Positions 44,291 to 53,948 are shown, numbered from the stretch's first letter. The stretch: 59,515 bases of DNA from Bernardetia sp. (GCF_020630935.1 NZ_JAHDIG010000022.1:1-59515); one strand, 5' to 3'. Notes: a model not told the origin generated them from the sequence alone. Numbers and translations: made by a program.

Positions 44291-45394
44291 ATGGAAAAAA
44301 CGAATAAGTTTATATGGTTTGATTTTTTTAGAGGCGTGGCTGCATTGATGGTGCTTATATCTCATCTGAGAGCTCTCATTTTTACAGATTTTGAACCAAC
44401 AAGTTCAATTTTTAAAAAGTTATTTTACTTTATAACAGGTTTTGGACATCAAGCTGTAATTATTTTTTTTGTGCTGAGTGGCTTCTTTATTATTCGAAGT
44501 ATTGAACGTTCAGTCAAAGCAGATAGGTGGAGTTATAAAGAATATGGCATCAATCGTATGACCAGACTTTGGATAGTGCTTATTCCATCGCTTTTTATGT
44601 CTCTATTGTTAGATAATATTGGTCTATTTTATTTTCAACATGCTTACACATATTCAGGACAAATCTCTTCTCTGCCTAATATGAATCCCACAGGACAACT
44701 GGGTATCTCTGTTTTCTTAGGCAATCTTTTTTTTACACAAAAAATCTTGACAACTACCTACGGTACGAACGGTCCTTTATGGAGTTTGGCGTATGAGTTT
44801 TGGTATTATGTACTTTTTCCATTGGCATATTTTACTCTCATTAAATATTATAACCTAAAAGTTAAGATTGTATCAGCTATTTTATTTCTTTTGGTGCTGT
44901 TTTTTATAGGCAAAGCCATAGCCGTTTATTTTATTGTGTGGCTATTTGGTGGTGTAGCTTATTTGGTGGTAGAAAAGGAGATTTTCCTCAAAAAATTTAT
45001 CACTATAAAAGTAGCTATCGTTACAATCGTTTTTCTCGCTTTTCTAAGTAGTATTCGTTTTGCGATATATCCTGTTTTGTTCAATGACTTTTCACTAGGA
45101 ATAGTAACAGCTTGCTTGTTGTGTGTATTTGCACAAGTGGAGATGAAAAGTAGCCTTTTAGTAAGAATAACCAACTTCTTTTCTGAAATTTCTTATACGT
45201 TATACCTTACTCATTTTTCTTTTGCCATATTGTTAGTTACCATTTTTCAGAAGCAGCGTATTGAGTTTAGTTACGCCAATTTTGGAATCTACGTGATTTA
45301 TCTTTTAGTTATTTTGCTGTATAGTTCTTCGTTATGGTTTTTGTTTGAAAGAAATACGAACAAGATTAAAAAGTGGGTAAAAAGTAAAGTGTAG
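44291..45394 (+). CDS. Acyltransferase family 3 membrane protein (OafA/YrhL type)
   Basis: This 367-residue polytopic membrane protein is an acyltransferase-3 family member, likely acetylating a surface polysaccharide or glycan. The sequence begins FIWFDFFRGVAALMVLISHL, with the conserved R near residue 13 and H at residue 24. Hydrophobic segments follow to give about ten helices, including NRMTRLWIVLIPSLFM and NGPLWSLAYEFWYYVLFPL, both characteristic. The ATG at 44291 is chosen because upstream in-frame ATGs lie inside the palindromic element. The acyl acceptor is unknown, and no glycan gene is adjacent. Confidence 0.85.
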   Translation: MEKTNKFIWFDFFRGVAALMVLISHLRALIFTDFEPTSSIFKKLFYFITGFGHQAVIIFFVLSGFFIIRSIERSVKADRWSYKEYGINRMTRLWIVLIPSLFMSLLLDNIGLFYFQHAYTYSGQISSLPNMNPTGQLGISVFLGNLFFTQKILTTTYGTNGPLWSLAYEFWYYVLFPLAYFTLIKYYNLKVKIVSAILFLLVLFFIGKAIAVYFIVWLFGGVAYLVVEKEIFLKKFITIKVAIVTIVFLAFLSSIRFAIYPVLFNDFSLGIVTACLLCVFAQVEMKSSLLVRITNFFSEISYTLYLTHFSFAILLVTIFQKQRIEFSYANFGIYVIYLLVILLYSSSLWFLFERNTNKIKKWVKSKV

Positions 45395-45407
45395 ATTTTT
45401 AGAAATA

Positions 45408-46310
45408 TTAATCCAACAACCCCAATTCTTTAGCAATATCGTGAGTGAGTTTGGAGAGAGGGCGAAGATGGAAATTTTCTTCTTCCATAATTCCACTAGA
45501 AAGATGGCGAATTACGTCTTCTCTGTTTCTAAAAAAAGTCCCTTCATATTTTTGGAAAAGCTCATCAATGTACGAATCTGGATAAGTGATTTGTTTTTGG
45601 ATAAGTTCTAAGATTTGGTCTTTGTGTGAATTATATAACGATTGTAAAGAAAAGCATTTTAAGTTAGCTTTAATGACTTCATGTTTTGGAGAAATTCTGA
45701 TGTCAATACTGTTTTGGTCATAATAAAATTTAGAATCCTTAATTTTTAAATGAAATTTCAAAACTTCTTTATTCCAGTATCTTTCATCATAAGGATTCAA
45801 GTCAATTTTTTTAGACGATTTTATATGATTACATACTTTGCAACTTGGAATCAAATTATAAAATGAAATAGCTAAAAAAGGATATTTTTCTTTAGGATAA
45901 AAGTGGTCTATTTCAGAAGTTCTTTTTTTAGTTTTCTCATCAATGTTGTAGATATAATTTCTATTACAATAAGGACAAACATCGATTCCTAATTCTTTAA
46001 CCAAATGGTAAGCATTGTAGGGTTTATCTTTTGTTCCATATTGAGTTGTGGCTTTTGCAAAATCTGCGTACAAATCCTTTAACTTTTCAATTTCAGAAGA
46101 ATACTTATCTTCTTTTAACTGAATAGCGTATTTTTCTAATTCTTTAGGTTTTGCCTTAACAATAGCCTCAAATTCTACATTTCTATCCCTGCACCACTTT
46201 AAAACATTTGTATAGTTTTTTTTTGAAAAATCAGTAATGTCTCTTTTGGATATTAATTCCCAATGCCTTTGCGCTAGTTTTTCTAAATCTCGGTGTTGTA
46301 TTGGAATCAT
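45408..46310 (-). CDS. ptuB: PtuB-like HNH endonuclease (Septu-type)
   Basis: This 300-residue protein has an HNH nuclease core with a zinc ribbon: CPYCNRN, then EIDHFYPKEKYPFLAISFYN (the HNH histidine and proline-rich stretch), and SCKVCNHIKS. This arrangement resembles PtuB of the Septu defence system, in which an ATPase and an HNH nuclease act together against phage. The ATPase gene lies just upstream (46377-48232). The N-terminal 100 residues are helical and could contact the ATPase. I infer DNA or RNA cleavage on phage infection. No reverse transcriptase, as in retron-associated PtuAB, was seen. Confidence 0.65.
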   Translation of the reverse strand: MIPIQHRDLEKLAQRHWELISKRDITDFSKKNYTNVLKWCRDRNVEFEAIVKAKPKELEKYAIQLKEDKYSSEIEKLKDLYADFAKATTQYGTKDKPYNAYHLVKELGIDVCPYCNRNYIYNIDEKTKKRTSEIDHFYPKEKYPFLAISFYNLIPSCKVCNHIKSSKKIDLNPYDERYWNKEVLKFHLKIKDSKFYYDQNSIDIRISPKHEVIKANLKCFSLQSLYNSHKDQILELIQKQITYPDSYIDELFQKYEGTFFRNREDVIRHLSSGIMEEENFHLRPLSKLTHDIAKELGLLD

Positions 46311-46336
46311 TTGAGAGTGGTATTTGGTTATTTTGT

Positions 46337-46398
46337 CGGTCTGACCTTCGGTACTGACCTAAGCAAACAAATAAGGTCAGACCGATAGGTCAGTACCG
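46337..46398. repeat. Interleaved inverted repeat A-B-A'-B' at the end of ptuA
   Basis: A is CGGTCTGACC (46337-46346), B is CGGTACTGACCT (46349-46360), A' is GGTCAGACCG (46375-46384) and B' is AGGTCAGTACCG (46387-46398). A pairs with A' over 10 bp, and B with B' over 12 bp, in crossing order. The ptuA stop codon (TGA, minus strand, 46379-46377) lies inside A', and its last codons come from B'. Confidence 0.75.
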
Positions 46399-48232
46399 TT
46401 GTTATTTTTGTTTTCTAGCTCTTCTATTCTTTTGCGTAGCTTTTCAATCTCATCACTATTTGTATCCACTTTTCGTAGCCTTTTGCTATCCAATAGCTTT
46501 TGAAGCATATTTTTTACAATCGGCTCACCCATCATAGAAATAATCATTTCACACTTTTCTAAATCTTCTTTCTTTGGCTCGCTTTCATTCAGAATATCAA
46601 TCGCTTCATCAATTTTGCTTTGTGCAAATTCCCCTACCAAACCTCCTTTCATAAAAAACGAATCGGTCAAGAGCGTATGGATATTTGCGCCAAAGGTTTC
46701 TTTCATACTCTCTAGCTTAGATACTCTACACTCGCCTGTGGGGTGGTCTTTTTCTAAGAAAATAACATTTTCTTTCGGCAGGTCAGACACCAAAAAAGGA
46801 GAATGAGAAGTAAGAATAAGCTGAATTTCTTTGTTGGGAAATATTTTCGGTATCGTTTCAAGCAAGATTTTTAAATACTGCTTTTGCCATTGAGGATGTA
46901 AGCCTAGTTCGCCTTCGTCTATGAGAATTATAGTTTTCTTTTCTCTATGAAAATGAGGAACAGCATAAAATCTACCTAGCAAGTTTAATAAGAGCTTTTC
47001 ACCTGTACTCATATCTCGCCATTGAAATTCTAGATAATCATCATAGTTTCCCATCGTAATAACATAGTTTTCTATTAGAGATTGTACTAAGTTATCAAAT
47101 TGTTTTATGTCTTCAATAACAAGGTACTCTTTTTCAGATAGAGAAGTTGTAGGTTGTGGTTGTATATAATTATTTGCTATTCCTTCCTCAAAAACACTAA
47201 TTAATTTTATTATAGTATCATCTTGGTACTGTATATGATGATTGATTATCAAATCTTCAAAACAATCTAATATATTTTTATACTGATTATCCTTGTATTT
47301 GGAAAAATATAGTTCCACATATTTTTCTGTTTCTCTACTAATATTTTTACTACACCACTCGTAGAATAAGCTAATAATAAGCTCTTTTGAAAAAGGTAAT
47401 GACCTATAAAATCCTTTTGCATTGACATGTGCTTTTCTAATTTCTTCTATTAGAGTTTTTCTAAAGTAATCAGAGAATGAATTTTCACTGTTAAAAAGTC
47501 TTTCAAAGTCCAAGTAGCTTCGTACGATACAAGAAATATTTAATCTATTAGGTATTGATATGTTTTGACTAATGTCTATATCGCTTTGTATAAGGTTTAT
47601 TTGATTATAAATGTCTTTCGAACGTAAATATCTAGCATTGTTTTCAGACAAAAAAAAGTTAGAAGACACAGAAGTCTGTTCTCTATCTACTCTGAAATGC
47701 TTTTCTCTTTTGCCATCAAAAATTCCAGAGTAATATATTATAGGAACGTATGTATTAATTGTTCTTTTGTTTATTGGAAACAATATATTGAAAGATGAAT
47801 CTTTTCTGTATTCAATTGGTCTATGATTTAAATAATCTAAATGAATAAACCGAGTTGATGATATGAGTTTATCATAAGCATGTAAATATATTTCTTCGTT
47901 ATATTTTGTAATTGTGATAACATTTTTATTACGGTTATTCAGAGAATAGCAAAATGCATCTAATATAAACTCCAAAACCGAACTCTTCCCAGCCCCATTT
48001 TCCCCACAATAGCCGTAACGTTGTTTATTCCTTCTCCAAAAAAGTCTTTGTGAAATTTTTCCTTATTCTTTCGCTCTTCCTTATCCATTTTGTCTATCAA
48101 AGTTCCACCAGTTACTTTTCCATCTTTATCAAAGCTGGTAGGTTTAAATTCAAAATCATACAAAGGACTAAAATTAAAACCTTGTTGTTTGATGTTTTTG
48201 TAGTCTTCAATCCAGAGGTAGAGGAGTTGCAT
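46377..48232 (-). pseudogene. ptuA: PtuA-like Septu ATPase, frameshifted in Walker A
   Basis: This is an AAA/ABC-type ATPase of the Septu defence system. The start ATG is 48232 (MQLLYLWIEDYKNIKQQG). The Walker A should read VGENGAGKSSVLEF, but at 48002-48005 there are four C on the plus strand where five are needed. The first frame therefore stops after GKMGLGRVRFWSLY, and the rest continues in another frame from 47975. The remainder has a signature region MSTGEKLLLNLLGRFYAV, Walker B TIILIDEGELGLHPQ and the switch LTSHSPFLVSD. Restored, the protein has about 618 residues. The C-terminal codons come from a palindromic repeat. The gene is either a pseudogene, a phase variant or a sequencing error. 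Confidence 0.7.
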
Positions 48233-48287
48233 AGGGTGGGTGTGTTGTGGTAGAAAAGAAAACAAAATATAATGAAAAAAATAGTTA

Positions 48288-49367
48288 TTATCTTTTTTTG
48301 AGTTCCTTCAAAATAAAATTCTGTAACTCTTCTTCAGTAGGTAGTTGTACTTTGTATTTTGAGATGAAAAGGTCGTTGTTTTGGGTAGGCATTGCATAAC
48401 GTACAAGAGCCTCGTTTTTGTCAGTAACTAGCAATATACCAATAGGAGGATTGTCGTTTTCTTCTTTTATTTCCTCTTGATAATAATTGAGGTAGGTTTG
48501 AAGTTGTGCGATATGTCCGACTTGCATTTTATCTACTTTCAGTTCTATTAAAATGTGGCATTTGAGCAAACGATGATAAAATACCAAATCTATAAAAAAA
48601 TAATCATCGCCTATCAAAATACGCTTTTGTCTTGCTTCAAAACAAAAACCATTGCCGAGTTCTAAAATAAATTCTTGTAGATGAGCAATTAAGGCACTTT
48701 CCAAATCATTCTCATCAAAAATCTGTTGCGAACTTAATCCCAAAAACTCAAAAACATACATATCTCTAACAGCATCTTGTGGCGATTGTACGGCTATGGC
48801 TTGTTTTATTTTCTCAAAACTCAAGTTTTTGTCCGTAGATAATCCCAAACGCTCATAGGAAAGTGTATTGATTTGTCGCTGCAACTCTCTTACCGAAGGA
48901 GTAGTTTTTAGCGTAAGTATTTCGTAATAACGGCGTTTTTTTGCATCTTCTATGGTCATCAGAACGGAAAGATGAGAGTAGGACATTTTTTTCAATAGCA
49001 ATCTTGTAAGTCCAATCTCTTCATTTTCATTGGTTTTCAATTCGACGGACAGTGTCTGTCGAATTGAGGCAGGTAAAATATTTTCTCCTATCACAAGGCT
49101 AAATAAAGGATATGTAAGATAAAATCTCCTACACCTTTTTAGTTCTGTACTCCTCAATCCTTTTATAGACTTTAGTTGCTTGGCTAGATTACCAAAAAGT
49201 TTAGAGCCATATTTTGCTCTATCGTTACCGTTTTGTTCATATTCTACAATGTATGCACCAATGCACCAGTTCCGAATCGTCAGAAATTGGTTTACACTTT
49301 GTGTTGCCTTTGCTTGTAGTGTGGCATGTGTTGTAGTAATGCTTTTTAGTAAGTCTTCAAATTTCAT
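48288..49367 (-). CDS. YhcG/DUF1016 family PD-(D/E)XK nuclease
   Basis: This 359-residue protein belongs to the YhcG/DUF1016 family. The N-terminal helical domain has FLTIRNWCIGAYIVEYEQNG and the C-terminal PD-(D/E)XK nuclease has DDYFFIDLVFYHRLLKCHILIELKVDKMQVGHIAQL, with the ExK-type residues in IELK. The family commonly sits in mobile or restriction-associated loci. Its stop is 55 bp from the PtuA start on the same strand, so the three genes may be one transcript. The ATG 49367 (MKFEDLLKSI) is chosen over a longer hydrophobic leader up to 49427. Confidence 0.85.
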   Translation of the reverse strand: MKFEDLLKSITTTHATLQAKATQSVNQFLTIRNWCIGAYIVEYEQNGNDRAKYGSKLFGNLAKQLKSIKGLRSTELKRCRRFYLTYPLFSLVIGENILPASIRQTLSVELKTNENEEIGLTRLLLKKMSYSHLSVLMTIEDAKKRRYYEILTLKTTPSVRELQRQINTLSYERLGLSTDKNLSFEKIKQAIAVQSPQDAVRDMYVFEFLGLSSQQIFDENDLESALIAHLQEFILELGNGFCFEARQKRILIGDDYFFIDLVFYHRLLKCHILIELKVDKMQVGHIAQLQTYLNYYQEEIKEENDNPPIGILLVTDKNEALVRYAMPTQNNDLFISKYKVQLPTEEELQNFILKELKKR

Positions 49368-49863
49368 GGAGATAAATTTTAGTAATGATAGACAAGAAAC
49401 TAAAATACAAAAAAATACCCTTTCCAAACGAAAAGGGATTTTCTAACTTACTCTTATTTAAAAAGCGTTATCAAAACAGTTTAAAAATGAGTAGCTGCAA
49501 AAAATGGTTATCCGAATGATAAAACAAGCTACTGACTGTTTCGTAGTTACTTTTTAAGGCGACTCCAAAAAATAAAGTTTCTGTGAAAAATTTTTGCTTC
49601 TAAGCCTACTACCTCTTATCGGCAAATCAGAACCTTTGAGAATCTACTACTTACTTTACTTATCTACTTACTTGCTCTATATATTTCAATCCGTTTGCCA
49701 AAACGAAAAAATAGTAAGAAATAGTTGTAAATTTATTAAAATCGCTCTATACAGCTCAAAAAAGGCTGTTTTATTTTTTCTGACAAAAACTAGAGTATGC
49801 TATTTTTTTCAAACTGAAAAGGTCATTTTGTCAGAATGATAGAACAAGGAACATTGCAAAGAA
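49368..49863. other. Intergenic region, nothing recognised
   Basis: This 496-bp gap lies upstream of the nuclease gene. A short frame at 49594-49839 has no homology pattern and is rejected. GAATGATAAAACAAG near 49515 and GAATGATAGAACAAG near 49835 are imperfect 15-bp direct repeats with no clear meaning. Confidence 0.4.
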
Positions 49864-51096
49864 TTAAATCAACCCAGAAACAACACCATTGACGACTACA
49901 AAACGTTTGTTCGGATTCTGTTTGTTCTCAAAAACTAAGTTAGGGTTTTTATCTAAGTCTATTTTCTCACTTTGCATAATGATTTTATAGTCTTCAAAAT
50001 TATGTTCTTCGTGTCCGTAAAAAGTAGATAAGTCTCCCAAATCTACAATCTGACTTTTATAAAGATATTGATGCTCCTTTACATCAAATTTTGTCTCTCT
50101 CTCAAAAGCTATATCCATTTTAGCAGTTACAAACTGTGGATATTCTACTTCTACGTTTCTAAGAATGACATCATAAAACTGTGTTCCATTGAAAGGAAGT
50201 TCGTCGTAAGCCGTTATGGATTTATCTTTTTCTAGTCCATTAGCAACAGACAATAACGCATTCAGAATTGCAGCATAATTATACTTTCTAACTTCCTGTT
50301 TTTCCCAATCATTTGGGTAGTGTCCAGATTCTATCAGAATTGTTCCATAGCCTAGTTTTTGAAAATTATCTCCAAAGGCACGAACTTCAAAAGCATCATC
50401 ATATTTTGCCATCTTATCTCCTAGTTCTTTTTCCAAACCTTCCACCATCAGTGAAATGACTTGCATTGCCTCCCTTCGTCGCATTCCTTCCTTATCAATG
50501 GTTGTTTCTATATCAAAAGCTGGAGCAAGAAAAGCAAGCGTGGTGGGAATAGGTGTTTTTCCAACAGAATATTTTGAGCGTTGGTCATGAAGGTTAAAGC
50601 TAAATTGAGGTTGTACTTTTTCAGCTAAATCAATGAGCAGATTTGCTTCTGGCGTTTGGCGTTGCAGAAAATCTCTGTTCATATCAATTCCCTGTGCTGT
50701 TCGGCGAGTATAGAGAGCCGTTCCATCTGGATTCAGAACAGGAACAAAGTGCAATGTAAAATGATTCTTTAACGTCTCAACCAACTTCTTATCTTCTTCT
50801 GTAAATGGATTTTCCAAAAAATGAAAAATATCTAAAAGTGCCATTGTGGCTGTTGGCTCGTTGCCGTGCATCTGCGACCAAAGCAATACAGGTGTCTTAC
50901 CATTTCCAAATTGCAAATGATAGATAGGTCTTTTCTGTGCAGAATCGCCTAGTTTTTTTAACTCAAAATTAGAGTTCTGCTTTTTGATACAATCAAATAA
51001 TACTTTATTAAACTCTTCTGGTTGAAAGTGTCTATAAACAAGAAGTTTTTCTTTATAGAGCAAATAGTTTTCTAAAAGTTGCGACGTGAAATTCAT
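49864..51096 (-). CDS. M14 family zinc carboxypeptidase-like protein
   Basis: This 410-residue M14 metallopeptidase has the zinc ligand motif LLWSQMHGNEPTATMA (HxxE), then NPDGTALYTRRTAQGIDMNRDF, and the second histidine in FNLHDQRSKYS. The C-terminal glutamate is in ILIESGHYPNDWEKQE. M14 members of Bacteroidota act as carboxypeptidases or, like MpaA, on peptidoglycan peptides. No signal peptide is evident, so it may be cytosolic. The last 100 residues are a non-catalytic strand-rich extension. It is transcribed away from the adjacent zinc-motif membrane protein. Confidence 0.82.
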   Translation of the reverse strand: MNFTSQLLENYLLYKEKLLVYRHFQPEEFNKVLFDCIKKQNSNFELKKLGDSAQKRPIYHLQFGNGKTPVLLWSQMHGNEPTATMALLDIFHFLENPFTEEDKKLVETLKNHFTLHFVPVLNPDGTALYTRRTAQGIDMNRDFLQRQTPEANLLIDLAEKVQPQFSFNLHDQRSKYSVGKTPIPTTLAFLAPAFDIETTIDKEGMRRREAMQVISLMVEGLEKELGDKMAKYDDAFEVRAFGDNFQKLGYGTILIESGHYPNDWEKQEVRKYNYAAILNALLSVANGLEKDKSITAYDELPFNGTQFYDVILRNVEVEYPQFVTAKMDIAFERETKFDVKEHQYLYKSQIVDLGDLSTFYGHEEHNFEDYKIIMQSEKIDLDKNPNLVFENKQNPNKRFVVVNGVVSGLI

Positions 51097-51169
51097 TACA
51101 CTGATTTTATGTAGAATAAGGTTAAAATATAGGGTATGAAATTACGCATAAATGGATTGCATCACAACT

Positions 51170-51967
51170 TTATTTCTGATTCAAAACAGGTAAATGATAT
51201 GGTAAATCCTCTAAAAACTGACTCCATTGAGGGATTTGGTTATTGTGTAGAAAAGTATAAAGTCTTGTTTTTTTATATTCTTTCGTCATTATTTCCAAAC
51301 TTACAGATTGCTGTAAATACTGTCCACATTCACTAAAAGGAATATAGTCTATGTAGTATTTTATATGTTTGATATCATCAAATGGAATACTGATTTTTTT
51401 ATTTTTTCTCATATACTCAACAGTCTGATTTTTCATATTGACAGCCAACTGAAACCCTTTTTTTGCTGTAATTTTTGAAAATTTTCTTTTACCTCTGTAA
51501 TAAGGTTGGATAATTTCATTAATAAGATAACCAGATACACCAATGAAAGCCCAGCCTACTGGCCATGCAAAAATGCTCCCTAAAAAAACAGCTATTGTAA
51601 TTACCAAAGGAACAGTAACGATTGCTCCCAAAATCAGTAACAGTGTAATAGCAGCAAAGCCAGTATCACTCCCATCTCCTCTATCTAAAATATATTGTCC
51701 TTTTTTAAAATAGAATGGCAAATACTCTAAAGGCTTTGCCATCAGTTGTAATGATTTTCGAACTGGAATTTCGGAGAGTGTATCTGTTTGGTTGCAATGC
51801 GTTTCGCCTAAATATTCCCAACTTTCTACGAAAAAAGCCGATTTGCAGGCAGCACAAATCACAATTGTATGTCCTTCTTCAATTTTTTCTCCTGTGATGG
51901 GGTCTATTCTTCCTTGTTTTAGAAAATCTGAATGAGTTTCTTGTTTTAGATGATGAGTATGAGGCAT
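51170..51967 (-). CDS. Zinc-motif membrane protein, RING-like N-terminus
   Basis: I do not recognise a named family. The 265-residue protein opens with GEKIEEGHTIVICAACKSAFFVESWEYLGETHCNQTDTL, a treble-clef-like zinc motif of the type CxxCxxxxHxxxW...HCNQ, in which the first cysteine pair is degenerate. Two hydrophobic segments follow at about residues 105-150 (TLLLILGAIVTVPLVITIAVFLGSIFAWPVGWAFIG). A cytosolic domain follows, with SKITAKKGFQLAVNMKNQTVEYMRKNKKISIPFDDIKHIKYY, a PH-like strand pattern. It is probably an inner-membrane protein with two cytosolic parts; the role is unknown. Confidence 0.6.
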   Translation of the reverse strand: MPHTHHLKQETHSDFLKQGRIDPITGEKIEEGHTIVICAACKSAFFVESWEYLGETHCNQTDTLSEIPVRKSLQLMAKPLEYLPFYFKKGQYILDRGDGSDTGFAAITLLLILGAIVTVPLVITIAVFLGSIFAWPVGWAFIGVSGYLINEIIQPYYRGKRKFSKITAKKGFQLAVNMKNQTVEYMRKNKKISIPFDDIKHIKYYIDYIPFSECGQYLQQSVSLEIMTKEYKKTRLYTFLHNNQIPQWSQFLEDLPYHLPVLNQK

Positions 51968-52073
51968 TTATTAAAAATACAGTAAGTAATGAGTAAATAA
52001 ATCTACTACTTCTAACGATTTCCTATATTTTGGGTTGTGTTGTCTTGTTTTATGAAATCAAATTCATTGATTA

Positions 52074-53948
52074 TTATCCTACCATTACGTGAGCATTCGG
52101 GTGGCGATAAGAGTTGGTAACTACAGCATTACTCAGTGCAAGCGCAAGCGTAAGCGTACCGACACGTCCCAAATACATCGACATAATAATAATAACCTTT
52201 CCCCAAAATGAAAGTTCACCTGTGAGGTTCATACTAATTCCGACCGTAGCGAAGGCAGAGACCTGTTCGAATATAATTTTGAGAATAAATTTTGTGTCGT
52301 TGGGTGAGGAGGGTTCTTGTACTAAAAGAAGAAGAAAAATAGCCATTATATTATAGGCTATAGCAAAAATAAAGATAGAAAATGCTTTTCTGATAAGTTC
52401 ATCTGGAATAGTACGATTGGCAATTACGATACGTTCTTGTCTTCTGATATTTGCCACAGCAGCTACAAAAACCAATACAAAAGTAGTAATCTTGATTCCT
52501 CCAGCCGTTGAGCCAGAAGCAGCTCCAATAAACATTAAAACCAAACACATAATTATGGTAGCAGGATTGAGAGCCTCAAAATCCATAGTGTTAAAGCCTG
52601 CCGTTCGTGTGGTCATAGACTGAAAAAGAGCCGTTACGAAGGCTTGAATAATAGTTCGGTCAGTTAGTTTTTCTATTTCTAACAAAAGAAACCCTATTGT
52701 GCCGATAGCTAAGAGCGTAAAGGTCGTATAAACATTGATTTTGGTAACTACATTCCACTGCTTCCAAGGCTTTACAAAACGTTCTTTGATACTATTAAAT
52801 GAAAAAATATCTTCAATCGTAGTGTAGCCAAGTCCACCCAAAACAACAATCCAAATAATTATAAAATGGAGGTTATACATTCTATCAATTTTGAAATTTG
52901 TATCTGCCATTCCTCCTGAAAACAAGCTAAAGCCACCATTACAAAATGCTGAAACTGAATGGAAAAAAGAGAAAAATATTTTTTCTCCTATACTTTCAAA
53001 CTGTTGGCTTTGTTCCCAAAGTTCTTCGTCCCAAGCATAATAAATACCTATTGTTCCCAAAATCTCAATAAAAAGGGTTATCAAAACAACTTTTCGAAGA
53101 AGTTTGGTAGCCGAAACAAGCGACTCACTACTCAAATAATCTTGAATAATGGACTGGTGCTTGATGCCTACACCTTGTGTCAAGAAGCTGGCAAAAAATG
53201 TCGCAAAAGAAACCATTCCGATTCCTCCAAGCTGTATCAAAACCAAAATTACTATCTGTCCCTTGAGTGTAAAGGCTGTCGCTGTATCTACCACGATAAG
53301 TCCAGTTACACAAGAAGCACTCGTAGAGGTAAAAAGAGCATCAATCAAATCCATACTTTCCTTTCCTGGTGTCATGGTAGGAAGCATCAGAAGTCCTGCA
53401 CCTATCAAAATCAAGAGAACGAAACTAAGTAGGAATGTAGTAGCTGGTTTATAGTTGATTTCTGAAAGAAGCGTCGTAATGCGTGTCAAATCTAGTCCTA
53501 TCATAAGGAGCATATAGATAGACAAAAAATGCTGATTGGAAAGCTCTGGGTTTGAAAAGCCTAATAATTCAAAGTAATAATAGGTTATTCTGAAATTGAG
53601 GATATAATTAATTGTTCCACAGAAGAGAATAAAAGCAATCAGCAGAGCTTCTACCCAATTTTTCCGTAAGAAATCTATCCAATGCGCATCATAGACAACC
53701 CGAAAAACAAAAAATATAGCAAAGGCAAGAAAAACAACATCTAAGGTTTTGAAGATAACACGTTCGATAGGAGCATCTACATAAAACCCATAGCGATATA
53801 CCAACAAAACAAGCGCAATTGCCGAACAGATTACTGAAAGTGTTTTTATCAGCAATAATATTCTGTCTCGGCTTTCAAACACATGGTTTTGAAATCTATC
53901 CCGAAGAGTATTTCGATACGTAGAAAATTGTGTTTTAAAATTCTTCAA
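52074..53948 (-). CDS. TrkH/KtrB family potassium uptake protein
   Basis: This 624-residue protein is a potassium channel-like uptake subunit with four membrane-pore-membrane repeats, typical of TrkH/KtrB. A 180-residue N-terminal extension with about five helices precedes the channel core. Pore filters include SASCVTGLIV, STSASC and FCNGGFSLF, then TTRTAGFN and ATVGISMNL, each with the family's glycine in the selectivity loop. A regulatory TrkA/KtrA partner is not adjacent. The large N-terminal extension suggests the KtrB/TrkH subgroup of Bacteroidota. It should supply potassium from the medium using sodium or proton gradients. Confidence 0.88.
   Translation of the reverse strand: MKNFKTQFSTYRNTLRDRFQNHVFESRDRILLLIKTLSVICSAIALVLLVYRYGFYVDAPIERVIFKTLDVVFLAFAIFFVFRVVYDAHWIDFLRKNWVEALLIAFILFCGTINYILNFRITYYYFELLGFSNPELSNQHFLSIYMLLMIGLDLTRITTLLSEINYKPATTFLLSFVLLILIGAGLLMLPTMTPGKESMDLIDALFTSTSASCVTGLIVVDTATAFTLKGQIVILVLIQLGGIGMVSFATFFASFLTQGVGIKHQSIIQDYLSSESLVSATKLLRKVVLITLFIEILGTIGIYYAWDEELWEQSQQFESIGEKIFFSFFHSVSAFCNGGFSLFSGGMADTNFKIDRMYNLHFIIIWIVVLGGLGYTTIEDIFSFNSIKERFVKPWKQWNVVTKINVYTTFTLLAIGTIGFLLLEIEKLTDRTIIQAFVTALFQSMTTRTAGFNTMDFEALNPATIIMCLVLMFIGAASGSTAGGIKITTFVLVFVAAVANIRRQERIVIANRTIPDELIRKAFSIFIFAIAYNIMAIFLLLLVQEPSSPNDTKFILKIIFEQVSAFATVGISMNLTGELSFWGKVIIIMSMYLGRVGTLTLALALSNAVVTNSYRHPNAHVMVG

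Noticed and set aside
45408-49367. Retron-type Septu system
   Set aside because: PtuAB pairs occur in retrons, but no reverse transcriptase or msr/msd-like region was seen nearby.
45408-49367. Prophage or integrative element
   Set aside because: No integrase, capsid, terminase or attachment-site duplication was found around the nuclease genes.
49594-49839. 81-residue open frame before the M14 peptidase gene
   Set aside because: The composition is low complexity and it shows no conserved motif; the region has no promoter.
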